Part shown: positions 24,744-35,482 of the stretch, piece after piece
Layout: each line of letters starts with the position of its first letter
Position numbering within the stretch: the first letter of the stretch is position 1
DNA from: Phellopilus nigrolimitatus
Lineage: Eukaryota > Basidiomycota > Agaricomycetes > Hymenochaetales > Hymenochaetaceae
Direction of reading: 5' to 3'
Length of the DNA: 64,000 nt
NCBI GenBank assembly: GCA_021029095.1
Contig: JAJOHG010000026.1
Span: forward strand, 310,001-374,000
Position numbers and translations under genes: made by a program
The notes under the pieces: generated by a model
Told to the model about the DNA's origin: nothing
The model's database searches: none
The model's input: only the letters and a program-made list of their open reading frames with translations

Positions 24744-26065
24744 CTGTGCTTTTCATAAATAATGACAGTTTCGAATGAAACGAATGAAGTTTGGCCCCTG
24801 AGACCCCGCAAACCCCTGTCCTAATTAGGCTGCCGCGTCGTGCCAGTCTCGACGCGTCGCATTTCGTCTGCCATTGCTTTCAACAATGCAACCTCGCTAC
24901 ATGTAACCTGTGCTAGTTTTCTTTTCTTCTCGCTGTACCTACTACTCCTTGTCAGATATATCTTGTTTCTATCCTTTCTGCGACTTACTGCTGTACTATC
25001 ATTTTCATTTATCGAGACGAAGTCGAACATTGATCGAGGTTTGCCGCAGATGTTCTTGCGAGACAACAGTAGTGTCATGTATACCTTTTTGCTATCTACT
25101 ACATTGTACACCGACAGCGAACAGCCGATTGCGAAAATAAAGTGTCATGGGTGCGCTACCATTGCAGGACGCCTCGAGCTTGTCGCAACAGTTAGGGCAG
25201 TCGTGCTGTTCTCTGCAGGGGAACACGCAGGAGTTGCCTTACTCGCAGTGCTCTTCATCCCGCAAGATGACCGGGATGAATACGGCCGTCCCCATTTGAC
25301 CAGAACTGCATTGAAAAGCCATTGCACGAGCTGCCACTACTCAAGCTGCCTCTACCGATATGGCCGATGAGTTCCTTGCACACTGGGAGTTTATAAAGCG
25401 TACCCTGGCGCGCTCGAACGCCTGCCTGAAAGTCTGTCCATTTCGGACATTGTCGGGGTAGCTTCCGAAGACATGTTCTGCATGTTTTTCCCCAAAGAGT
25501 GCTACGATGAAGTACTTCAATGTACACCCTTGCTGTAAAACGGAAAACCCGTCAGGTTTTTGTCCAAAGGATTCTTTCTGCTCTCCGAAGTGTCCTCATA
25601 GGTATCCGGCGCCTCATCGTATGCCAGATTGAAGATGAGCCTAGCGACAATCTCACCTCGTTCACCTTTGTCGACCAAACTGTGTTCCTCGAATCCTTGC
25701 AGCAGTAGAGAAGGGCTCACAGTGTTCCGATTGTTACGCATGACATACATCTTTCGAGCGGCTACTTCGGTGAGGATCGAATCCGAGGGATAGCCGATGT
25801 TTTGGGATCGAGAATGCTATCGCCATATGATTCCAGACAAGCCTGACATCTGCGCTTGCGTATCCGCTTGAGATATGTTGAAGTCGAGGTGCACGACGAG
25901 GTCGTTTGAAAAGGAGTAGTAGGTACAGTGAGAAGAAAATAAACTAGCTCAAGTTACATGTAGTGAGGTGGCGTGGCAGCCTAATTAGGACAGGGGTTTG
26001 CGGGGTCTCAGGGACCAAACTTCATTCGTTTCATTCGAAACTGTCATTATTTATGAAAAGCACAG
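24744..26065. mobile_element. 1.32 kb non-autonomous DNA transposon with long terminal inverted repeats
   Basis: The ends are inverted copies of each other: left starts CTGTGCTTTTCATAAATAAT at 24744 and the right end is its reverse complement ending at 26065. The first ~90 bases of each arm match with only a few mismatches; after a ~50 base insertion in the left arm the match resumes (24893-24948 against 25912-25966), so the total inverted repeat is ~150 bases per arm. Each end is bordered by TA (24742-24743 and 26066-26067), consistent with a TA target duplication as in Tc1/mariner-like elements. The interior has no transposase-like frame with recognisable motifs, hence non-autonomous. It lies between the two hydrophobin genes. 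The superfamily is inferred from the TA alone. Confidence 0.75.
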
Positions 26066-26682
26066 TAATTCATCTCAAGCGCCTTCGCGTCTTCTTTGCA
26101 TGTCTTCTTTGCATAAAGATCACACTCTATTTGGAAGGCGAAATGCCTCAATACAAGGATGCTGCGCTGCCAATTACCCTTGCCGATTCCAACGTCCTCT
26201 TTGGTCGCTACTCTGACAGCGGGCGAGTCTGCTTTGACATCGAGCTCAGACAGCAGCAACGCGGCGCCAACTCACTGCGAAACACGATTGTTTTTCCGGG
26301 GATCATGCTATACCCTCCTAAGCAACGTCGTGCTTCTGGACGCTAGTGGAGCTGAGATGCAGGTCCACAGGCAACGACGCACACTTGCTATTCTTAATTC
26401 GTATTCACAAAGTCTAGGCAGCCCTTGGATGGATAATTCAACGAACCCATCTGTTCTGCATAAGCCAGGCTCATCGGCTCGCCGCATCTTCTCGGGGCTA
26501 TTCTGATTGTATCAAGGAGATATGAATTGTCCTTCAAGTTTCAAGAATCAGGAAGACTGCGAGTAATATATATAAAAAGAAGCTCTGTCACCAAGATTAA
26601 TGTCATTCTTGACACGACCGCGTTACACCAGACCGTCGTGCCCGAAACGTACTCTTCGGAATAATGTCACGTCATCAAAACT
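26066..26682. other. gap: flank of transposon and upstream region of hydrophobin 2
   Basis: About 600 bases without a recognisable gene; probably the distal promoter of hydrophobin 2, with the transposon inserted just upstream. Confidence 0.4.
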
Positions 26683-26689
26683 ATATAAC
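26683..26689 (+). promoter_or_regulatory. TATA box of hydrophobin 2
   Basis: TATATAA, 127 bases before the ATG at 26816. The leader is C/T-rich and ends CAACAACAATTCACGATG, resembling the leader of hydrophobin 1 only in composition. Confidence 0.55.
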
Positions 26690-26815
26690 GGACAGTGTGT
26701 CAGAAAAACCGGCCAACGCGTGTCTGTCCTTTCTTGCTCCCGTTTCCCCCCTTCACGTTCAACGCTTTGACAACTCCTTTCATTCGCTTGTTCCCCCAGT
26801 CAACAACAATTCACG

Positions 26816-27378
26816 ATGAACTGCCTTATCCGTGTCTTCCTCTTCCTCTTCGCACTCCTTGCTGTCGCCACCGCTCACCCCAAGCCCAAGCCGTCTAAGA
26901 CGCACAGCACGAGTGCGCCTACTTCGACGCCGACGAGGTAAAATATTCTATTGTCATAGCCGTTTGAATATTTCATTGACGAGCAATGGGTTGTAGTCAA
27001 TGTAACACTGGTCCGATTCAGTGTTGTCAGACCGTGGAGCCTGCGTCCAGCAGCAGCGCGTCCTCCCTCCTTGGTCTTCTCGGCATCGTCCTTGGTAACC
27101 TCAACGTTCCTGTCGGCTTGACGTGCAGCCCGCTCTCTGTCATTGGTGTAGGAAGTAACAGTTGGTACGTCTATGTTTCGTTTTATTCCCCTTTTGGGAT
27201 TCATGATTGACCGCATGCTATTATAGCGATGCTTCGCCCGTTTGCTGCGAGAACAACAGCTTCAGTAATTCTTCCTTTTTTTCTATTTTTACTGCAATAT
27301 TGTCTCTAACGGTCATTTTTTTACTCAACAGACGGTGTCATCGCTATCGGTTGTGTTCCCATTAACATCAACCTCTAA
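26816..27378 (+). CDS. class I hydrophobin 2
   Basis: Secreted surface-active protein, paralogue of the hydrophobin at 21.2 kb. ATG 26816; signal peptide [20 protein letters not shown], then a Lys/Pro/Ser/Thr linker. Three small introns: one after PTPTS (acceptor GTTGTAG before CAATGTAAC), one splitting the C5 codon after GSNS, one after NNSF. The eight cysteines are [29 protein letters not shown] and [10 protein letters not shown], ending at TAA 27376-27378. The core ([31 protein letters not shown]) is nearly identical to hydrophobin 1, while the signal peptide and linker differ. It also has one more intron, before C1. This suggests local duplication followed by divergence. Confidence 0.93.
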
Positions 27379-27915
27379 AGAAGAACGCTATATTACCCAC
27401 TAGACACTCTCACATACCCTTGCACTCTTTTAAAATTCGCTTCATTCTCCCGGCACACACGCTCGGATTCTTTCATGAAATTCTTTCGATAGCTTACATA
27501 CCCGCTGTTCGCTCCTGCCTCTTCTTTTTCACTTCGCTATCCGGGATAATGGCTTCAGCTTCTGTGATTGTTGGTGTTCGTACGCTATGCTGCCTTCCCC
27601 CACTTTCTTTGACACGTTTTTTGGTCGGCATGCTTCGAGATGCTTCGTTCGGCGCACAGACGGTAGTAGATACGCTCGAACATGCGTTCATGTGTTGTGT
27701 TATTGTGTATTACTTCTCCTGCCTGTTTTTGATATGTCGACGAATGCACTGTTGTTCTGGGTTCACAGGCTTCGATGACTTTTCCAGTTGAGTACGCGGC
27801 TCCCACGTGACCGAAAATCGGTGTCCGGACTTCCGTCTAATCGTGCGTCACCGACATACAACATTAGCTCGAAATTTGAACTTCAACTACGACCGTCCCC
27901 GGTAACATACGCACG
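27379..27915. other. gap: 3' flank of hydrophobin 2 and upstream region of aldehyde dehydrogenase
   Basis: T-rich 3' flank, then ~200 bases before the aldehyde dehydrogenase. A plus-strand frame at 27420-27791 is hydrophobic but carries no known motif and overlaps the expected 3' UTR; not called. Confidence 0.4.
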
Positions 27916-30077
27916 ATGTCGCAGACAACGATCGCGCCGCACACGCAAAAGCCGCTCGTAACGCGGACGTACCCAACCGAGGCCGAGCTCGACGCGATCA
28001 TCCAGACCGCCGCCGATGCGCAGAAGAGCTGGAGTAAGGTCCCGGTCGAGGAGCGTATCGCAATCGGGTACAGGTTCATCGTAAGCTTAATCCTATTCTC
28101 GCAGCTGAACTCGTCGATGAACTCAGCACATGGCGCGCAGGATGAGTTCAAGAAAACGGAAACCGAGTTCCCGCTGGAGCTGACGCAGCAGATGGGCCGG
28201 TGCGGACCCACCTTCTATAATTGCAGATTCAGTGCATATATGCGCCTATATATTCTGACGCGGATTTCTCTCGCAGCCCAGTCTCGCAGACACCCGGCGA
28301 GCTGCGCGGCATGACCGGGCGCGCGGAGTATTTACTCTCCATCGCCGCCGCCTCCCTCGCGCCCGTCTCGCTCGCGGACTCCGACCTGCCCGGCTTCAAG
28401 CGGTACATCGTGCGCGCGCCGCTCGGCGTCGTGCTCGTCATCGCCCCGTGGAACTTCCCGTACCTCACGGCAATCAACAGCGTGCTCCCCGCGCTCCTCG
28501 CGGGAAACAGTGTGCTCCTCAAGCCGTCGCCGCAGACGCCGCTCGCCGCCGAGCGCCTCCAGCGCGCGCTCGAGGCCGCGGGCGTCCCGAAGGGCGTGAT
28601 GCAGACCGTGCACCTGAGCCAGGCGCTCGCGGAGAAGGCGATACAGCATAGGCTGGTAGACTTCGTCAGCTTTACGGGCAGCATTAGCGGCGGAAGGGCG
28701 GTGGAGAAGGCAGCGGTGAATGCGGAGGGGTTCAAGGGTGTTGCTCTGGAAGTGGGCGATCATTTGATAGAATCTTTCCTTGATCGTCCTACTGACTTGT
28801 TTATAGCTTGGAGGGAAGGACCCTGCCTACGTGCGCGCCGATGCTGATTTTGATTATACCGTGGGCGAGCTCGTCGATGGTGAGAATTATCACAGCATCA
28901 CGGTCGCTATCATCTGATGTTCTTTGTAAAGGCGCATTTTTCAACTCTGGCCAGAGTTGCTGTGCCGTCGAAGTATGCGATCTTTTCCTTTTCCTGATTA
29001 TACACCGCTCTGATGTTGTATTATAGCGCATATATGTCCACGAGTCAATCTACGACAAGTTCGTCACAGCATTCGTCGAGCTAGTGAAAGTAAGGAAGCT
29101 TTTGTTTCTTGAAATATCTGATATCCATTTACTTTGTCTATAGAAATATAAACTGGGTGACCCCACGGACCCTTCCACGACCCTTGGTCCCGTCGTCAGT
29201 GTTGCAAGCGCTGAGAGGATCAAGAAACAGGTTGCGGATGCAGGCAAGCTTTCGTATTTTACAAGATTTCAACCGGATACATGAAATAATTGACGAACCG
29301 TCTTGTGACTGTTCTCTTCTCACAGTGGCGGCTGGTGCAAAATCTCTAATTTCAGAGGATATTTTCCCCGCTTCAGCGAGGTAAGATTCAGCTGTTTTTT
29401 TTTTTCAGTACTGATTTTTTCAAATCCGAATCGTTATATTGTAGTGGATCGGCATTTATTGCACCGCAGGTACTGGTCAATGTGAACCACTGTGAGCATT
29501 CTTCTATACCTTTCTTGCCTTCGCAGTAACGTATTATTTATCAGCCATGGAGATCATGACGGTACACTCTCAAGCCGTTGAGTCTAAAACAAGAAGGCTA
29601 ATATGCCTGGCTTTACGTAGGAAGAGACCTTCGGCCCTGTCATCGGCATCCAGCCCGTGTCCTCCGATGAGGAAGCCCTCAAGCTCATGAACGACTCCCC
29701 ATACGGGCTCACGGCCTCCGTGTGGACTGATGCTGCGCACAACAAAGAATCCGAGGAGGCGTTCCTGAAGTTCGCAGACGGGCTCGAAGCGGGAACCGTG
29801 TTTTTGAATCGGCGCGTCGTTTGTCATGCCCCGAAGAAAATTTTTCGTCTGACTTCTTTTCTTTTTCTTCTTCTCATAGCTGCGACTTCCTCGATCCAGC
29901 GCTTGCGTGGACAGGCGTCAAGAACAGCGGGCGCGGTGTTAGCCTCAGCAAGTTTGGTGGGTATTCGCCCTTCCTGGCATGTTCATTGACCGTTACTCAC
30001 CGCCGCCGCTTCTCAAAACAGGTTTCGATCAGCTTACGCGTGCGAAATCCGTGCACATGAAGATCAAGACATCGTGA
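27916..30077 (+). CDS. NAD(P)-dependent aldehyde dehydrogenase
   Basis: ALDH-superfamily enzyme oxidising aldehydes to acids, about 460-470 residues in roughly ten exons. ATG 27916 (MSQTTIAPHTQKPLVTRTYP). In order: VSQTPGELRGMTGRAEY; APWNFPYLTAINSVLPALLAGN (cofactor loop, ~28.45 kb); FVSFTGS; ALE-LGGKDPAYV, where the general-base Glu precedes an intron; FFNSGQSCCAVE with the nucleophilic Cys (~28.95 kb); GPVVSVASAERIKKQ; EETFGPVIGI (~29.62 kb); FLNRCDFLDPALAWTGVKNSGRG, joined over an intron. Stop TGA 30075-30077. All frames join, but the intron 29812-29879 needs a GC donor (GCGCGT) instead of GT to give NRCD. The exact substrate is not readable; the NSGQSCC context recalls succinate-semialdehyde or general aldehyde dehydrogenases. 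The alcohol oxidase in the same window makes aldehydes, but they are 22 kb apart. Confidence 0.88.
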
Positions 30078-30841
30078 GCTACCATTATGATAGCTCTGAT
30101 CTTGGAGGTGGGCGGTCAGATCGTAACGTTTGTCGAAGGAAGCAAAGAAATAATGTATGTAACGGGTGTGTTTTGAATAATGTATATGCATCTGATCGAT
30201 ACATATTGGAGTGAACAACTACCTTTTTTTACTCAGTTTGCACTACAGCTGAGGTCAGGTACTTCCACTGCTCTATGAAAATGTGGCGGAATTTCTGGAT
30301 AAGCCGATGACGTAATCGCGATCTACCTCTTTATGTCGTCGTCTGCAGGCACTGAAAATCTCAGATTAAATTCTGGAACCACTCAATTCCATTAAAATCC
30401 TGAAATGCAGTATCTGGTCGAGACGTTTCTCGTCGGTAAAATTGAACTCGAAGAATCGACGAGGATATGTTTTCTAGTCATCTTCGCTCGGATATACTTT
30501 GGCGCTCTTACTGAGCTTCTCGTCTTGCATATTGTCTTGGCAGTCCGAGGTTTTAGATCTCTATAGTCCGAAATATGACTAGACATCAGCGGACAAGAAT
30601 CCAGGGCTTGTCTTGCGTACCTCTTTGGTTAGAAAGACAGGAATTCTGTGCATAATTTGCATTTGTTGAAGTTGGATTCGACTTCTTCAGCTCACAGATC
30701 CATGAAGTGAGAGGCCTAAGCTGGCGCCGAATCGCTGCTCGTTTCTCCTCAGTTCTGGCGAGCAAGGCTTCATGTTGGATAAAGAACCTGATACAATCCG
30801 CCGAACACTTCTTATGTCAATGGCTCGCACACAAACGTTCG
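30078..30841. other. gap: upstream region of AA9 gene
   Basis: About 760 bases without a recognisable gene; T-rich 3' flank of the aldehyde dehydrogenase followed by the presumed AA9 promoter. Confidence 0.4.
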
Positions 30842-30848
30842 TATAAAG
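30842..30848 (+). promoter_or_regulatory. TATA box of AA9 LPMO gene
   Basis: TATAAAG, 61 bases before the ATG at 30903, with a short leader. This spacing is usual for strongly inducible secreted-enzyme genes. Confidence 0.6.
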
Positions 30849-30902
30849 CTGCATGGCTCGACGTTTCAAATTTCCTGCAGACTAAGCTTTCAGCACGCTA
30901 CT

Positions 30903-32275
30903 ATGCGTTTCACCGCAGCTTCCATTGTCGTCGCACTCTCGAGCCTTGCGCTCGTGTCTGCACATGGCAATATCGTGACCTTCGTGATCGATGGCGTCAG
31001 CTACCCTGCTTGGTTTGCTTTACCGTTTTCTTTCAATACTATCGATCCCCGTCGTTAAACCGTCCTGACTCTTAAAGGCAACCGTATGGTGCTTCCTCGC
31101 AGCCTGGTACTATCAACAGGTAATTCTAATAATCTCTCGCGAGGTTTCGTTTAGCTTATGGGTGTGAAGGCCGTTCTACGCCAACGGGCCTGCCACGCCC
31201 TTCGAAAGGTATGTTACCCGCTCTCCCCGCTGGATCGGGAGCAAGTAGCTAATGTCTCTTTATTTGACAGCGGAACCGCTATCATCTGCAATGGAGACAA
31301 CCTCGCCGCAAATGCATCTGCGCCTGCAACCGCAGGCAGCGTCGTAACCACGAACTGGGTGCGTTGCCGCTTCGAATATGGCCATGATTGACCTATCTCA
31401 TATGCATACATTTAGGATTGGGTGGGATTATGCCTGGATTTTATTATAAATAGACAAGTGCTGATGTGCGCTTACTAGCCTTCTGTCCACCCAGGGCCGG
31501 TCATGGGGTACGCACCGCTCGCTTGAACGTCGTGTCAAAAGAATCTAACATAAGTCATCTATGCAGCTACCTGGCCAAATGTAATGGCCCATGCTCAGAG
31601 TTCTTCGGAGACGGCCCTTGGGTGAAGATCCAACAGGATGGCTATGACCCTACGCTCTCGACGCCGTGGGCGGAGGAACGTCTTCGGTGCACTTTTTTGA
31701 TCCACGAACGTCTAGCAAGCAATACTGATTTGATTGGAAAATTCGTTTTTTCAAATAGCGCAGCGCAGCAGTGGGACTTCACCATCCCAAAGGACCTCGA
31801 GGACGGCGAGTACCTCCTGCGCACGGAGATCCTCGGCTTACATGCTGCTAGCAAGTTAGTGTTGCCCTGACTAAATTATACGAAATCTTACGTCCTTGTT
31901 CTATCCGCACCAGTCCCGGTGGAGCTCAATTCTATCCGGTATGCGATTATTCTCTATCTTGCTGATTTTAAAATACTGAGTTCAACTCGTATCAACAGTC
32001 CTGTGCTCAACTCGTCATTTCAGGTGGAACAGGTGGTACCTGGCCGCAAGGTATTGCCATCAGCGGTGCATACCAGGACAACGACCCGTAAGTTAATTTA
32101 TTAGACTCTTATGGGAGGCAAAGCTAAGAGAGGGACAGCGGGATTTTGGTCGCTCTCTATACAATCACTCCGACCAACCCAGCTTATACGCCTCCTGGTA
32201 TGTTGGTTGCAAACCTGAATTGGAGTCTTTCTGAACTGATTACTTTTCCTAGGTGGCCCAGTTCTCCTCACGTAA
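30903..32275 (+). CDS. AA9 lytic polysaccharide monooxygenase (secreted, copper)
   Basis: Secreted copper enzyme that cleaves cellulose or hemicellulose oxidatively. Signal peptide of 20 residues ending LALVSA, then His-Gly-Asn: the mature N-terminal His of the copper histidine brace. After introns: QPYGASSQPGTIN, FYANGPATPFESGTAIICNG (~31.16-31.30 kb), NW, then PSVHPGPVMGYLAKC with the second brace His (~31.49 kb), QQWDFTIPKDLEDGEYLLRTE, GGAQFYPSCAQLVISGG with the axial Tyr (~31.93-32.03 kb), GISGAYQDNDPG-type end and GGPVLLT, stop TAA 32273-32275. Introns are GT-AG; the second (50 nt) must use acceptor GTGAAG. A 6-nt exon GATTGG would restore the usual W-x-W spacing before PSVHPGP. There is no cellulose-binding module. 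Frames are intact. Confidence 0.9.
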
Positions 32276-32546
32276 ACTACAGACTACATATTTTGTTAGA
32301 AATTTATACATGTATCGTATGCGAGTTTGGAGAAAGTCGAAAGAAAATACCATAGTGCAGCATGGGGCAAAGAGGTGCTTATGTGATCATCTCGTAAGCT
32401 ATTAATAGACCGGGGGGCCGTGAGCGCGACATTAGATCACGGACAACGCAGCCGCCCTTCACCACGATCAACAAACTGTAGTTCTGTACATTTACAACCC
32501 TACCTCTAAGTTCTTGCCACTGTCGTCGCGCATACATTGAATAACG

Positions 32547-33824
32547 ATGGAAGGGTGGAACAAATTCCAGTCCAATTTCGCGGGTCTTAACATTGGCCAG
32601 AGTGCCTCCCGGTTCACTAAGGGTTTCAACTCATCCATCCAGGCGACGCGCGAGCGACTCGGCCAGGTCGCGCCCGACGAGATCACAGAGCTTCCCCAGG
32701 GTGTGTCTGATGTCTCTGACAGCTCTTGTTGGCATCCTCATGTTGAGCTCGGGCGGCCGTTGCAGAATACAGAGACCTCGAGACGCGTGTTGACGCGCTC
32801 CGCACAACCCACGTCACCCTTCTCAAGTGCGCAGTGTTCTGTTATTTCATCATAATCAATCATAAATCGTGCAATTTCCTGCCAGGATAACGAAGGTCTA
32901 TGAATCCGATTCGTATGACTACCCGACGCAGATTCAGGAGTCGCTAACACAGCTGTCGACGACGATTGGGCACGGGCTCACCAACTTCGCCGCGACGAAC
33001 CTCAAAGGTACTAACCTGCCCGCACCTGCGCCCGTCGCGCCAGAGCCCGTGCAGCACAAGACACTCCCGCACGCGCTCGGGCGTGCAGCGACGACTGCGG
33101 CGCAGGCGCTGCAAAGCACGAGCACCGGGCCCGATGATAAGCTTGCGAAGGCGACGACATACTATGCGGGCGCCTGGGACAGGGTACGTGTTCTTTACAC
33201 TTCTATGTCCTTTCTTTTCTTTCCCATCTTAGTCTGGTGGACGATTATAATTGAGTTTTCCGTTCCAGATCGCCGACGCGCGTCTCACGCAAGACAGGAC
33301 GATCCGCACGCACTTCCTGCAGCCCTGGCAGGCGACGCTCACCAACTCGATCGCGGTCGCGCTCAAGGCGCGGCAGGCGGTCTCCGCGTCGCGGCTCGAA
33401 CTCGACACGGCGAAGCAGGCGTTTAAGACCGCGGGCCCCGCGAGGCAGGAACAATCGCGGCTCGAAGTCGAGAACGCCGAGGACGACCTCGTGCAGAAGA
33501 CGGAGGTTGCGATCACACTCATGAAGACCGTCCTTGAGAACGTGCGTACAAGCTCGGTTCAGTCGATGATACGTCATCGTGCTCAATGGCGTACTAACAT
33601 GCACTTACTGCAGCCCGAACCCTTGAAGAACCTGAACGAGCTCGTTAAAGCTCAACTTGCCTACCACGCGTCCGCTGCAGAGGCGCTCTCCACGATCCAA
33701 GGTGATATCGAAGAGCTTAGTGTCGCAGCCGAAGGCGAGTACAGGTAAGCATGATACGTCCGCCCTTCCTCCTTCTCGATCACGTTCTCAACTTCCATGC
33801 GCCAGGAAGTCTCGCGAGCACTGA
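32547..33824 (+). CDS. BAR-domain protein (Gvp36-like)
   Basis: Membrane-curving coiled-coil protein; yeast Gvp36-type BAR proteins act at the Golgi and in endocytosis. ATG 32547, MEGWNKFQSNFAGLNIGQSASRF. The exons join as APDEITELPQ-EYRDLETRVDALRTTHVTLLK-ITKVYESDSYDYPTQIQES; a central stretch HALGRAATTAAQAL; then a long helical part (IADARLTQDRTIRTHFLQPWQ, AVSASRLELDTAKQAFKTA, EVENAEDDLVQKTEVAITLMKTVLE) and NLNELVKAQLAYHASAAEALSTIQGDIEEL before a short last exon ending KSREH, stop TGA 33822-33824. About 310 residues, with no transmembrane span. It converges on the proteasome gene 326 bp downstream. Confidence 0.82.
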
Positions 33825-34150
33825 GGTACCGCTATAACGTAGCATATTTGGCCCCTTGTTGATATTGCGGAGCGTTCTGTTTTGTGTGTCGGACTGACCT
33901 ACGTATGGAGACATTGTTCTACTGCTTCCCTGTGTTTCGTACTGTTTCCGCTTCCCATGTATGATCCGAAGAGACGTGCTCCCAGCCTGTTTCTAATGAC
34001 ATCGCTAGACCGATGAGTGTTGTGTACTTGCTTTAGGCTTTATGAAGTATAAGAGAAGAGAAGCCACAATAGAAAGAAATGGACTTCGTTAAAAATGTGT
34101 TAGAAGTTGTCACAAATAATACAGAACTGTCTCAGCATTCGTCCTACATC
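33825..34150. other. gap: convergent 3' flanks
   Basis: 326 bases between the stops of the BAR-domain gene and PUP1. T-rich, compatible with two 3' UTRs; no gene. Confidence 0.5.
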
Positions 34151-35239
34151 CTAACTGATATCCATCGCATCGCCACCTGCGGCCACGGCACCCGTAATCG
34201 GCGTGATCTGCTCGTCGACGACAAGGTTGCGGATGCTCTCCTTCGACCACGCGGTCGTCCCGCGGCGGAACTTGTATGTGTTCTCCTTCTGCACCCGCTC
34301 GTTCGGCCGGCGGTAATTGCGCAGCGTCTCCGTGTGCTCCTTCGTGATGACGCACGCGTCGACATTCGAGCCGGACCCGAGATCGTTGAATATACCTGCA
34401 GAAACCGCATCGACGACGAGGTCGAGCGCCTCTTGGCGCTGTTGTAGTCCGAGTAAGAATAGACTTATGTGATAGGAGAAAGGACAGCACTGCGACGCAC
34501 CTCCATGTTGGGTTTCCACCCGCTCTCGAAAACGGCCATCGCTGCCAGAGAACCAGAGCCCATAGTAACATAGGGGAGCTTGTCTGTTGAACCGTGCGGG
34601 GCAATGGTGAAGAGGTGGGGACCTGTCGAGTCTACTCCCCCGAGCACAAGCGCCGCGCCGACGTGCCCTTGGTGTCTAAACACACATAGCATAATCCTCA
34701 GAATGACATATTCTCGAGAAAGGAAAGAGACAGGAGAACGCACCGGAAGAGGTATTGCTTCAGCATAGTCATGGCAGTGACGACGCGTGGTATGCGTCCG
34801 GTCGAGAGCGAGTGCAGCTCCATGTTACTGGAGATCATTGCCGTCGTGAACTCTGTGTCCGCCGCCGTGCCAGCCCCACAGCATCGGATGTTCTCAGTGA
34901 TATAGTGAATCTATACCGTCAAGAAGATCAAGCTCGTTAGACCTTCAGCCCGTGGTGGCGACCTGGCTCTCGATCGCATACGGACCTTCTCGCAGTTCTT
35001 GTCTGCGACGATATTCCCCTCGGTTGCACGCGTATCTGCACCTAGGACAATCCCGTCTTTGAAGAGACACCCGACGATGGTTGTGCCCGTGCTCGTCGCC
35101 TTCGGCAGCGGCAAGCCCTTTTCTTGCAGGAAAGAGTTCCTAGACAGCTAATTGGTTTCACGACTATTTTCTGCTTCACCAAGACATACCGGACATGGTT
35201 TGAGAAGTCGAAACCAGCACCGTTGTAGATTTTAGCCAT
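34151..35239 (-). CDS. PUP1: 20S proteasome subunit beta-2 (PUP1/PSMB7)
   Basis: Trypsin-like catalytic beta subunit of the 20S proteasome. ATG 35237-35239, propeptide [35 protein letters not shown], cleaved before the catalytic Thr in [24 protein letters not shown]. Later exons: [29 protein letters not shown] (~34.85 kb), [68 protein letters not shown] and a C-terminal arm that in this subunit wraps a neighbouring beta subunit. Stop at 34151. Six short exons with GT-AG introns; no defect. Housekeeping gene, 243 bp downstream of the IML2-like gene on the same strand. Confidence 0.93.
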
Positions 35240-35482
35240 GATGTGTAGAAGGGAGGTAGAGTACACTCGGAGTCGGGAGCTTACAGACTTGAAACGAAGT
35301 ACGCGCGTCGTGAAGTGAAGACGCGTCATGTCGCATGTATTACATAACACGCTCTGGTACGTGTATGTTCAGAGCTTCAGAAATCTAAATTACCATGGCG
35401 TAGTTTACTATGTAGTCTATCCGCTATCCGTTCAAAAAGCAAGTAGAATAAAAAGAACTATAATCCAATGCAACCTGCACCT

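Noticed and set aside
24840..25370. 176-codon frame inside the inverted-repeat element as a transposase
   Set aside because: It overlaps the left inverted repeat, is Cys/Ser/Leu-rich without a DDE or zinc motif, and is opposed by similar frames on the other strand.
31140..31210. Apparent frameshift and stop in the AA9 gene after GTIN
   Set aside because: Using the acceptor GTGAAG gives a normal 50-nt intron and the family text FYANGPATPFESGTA in frame.
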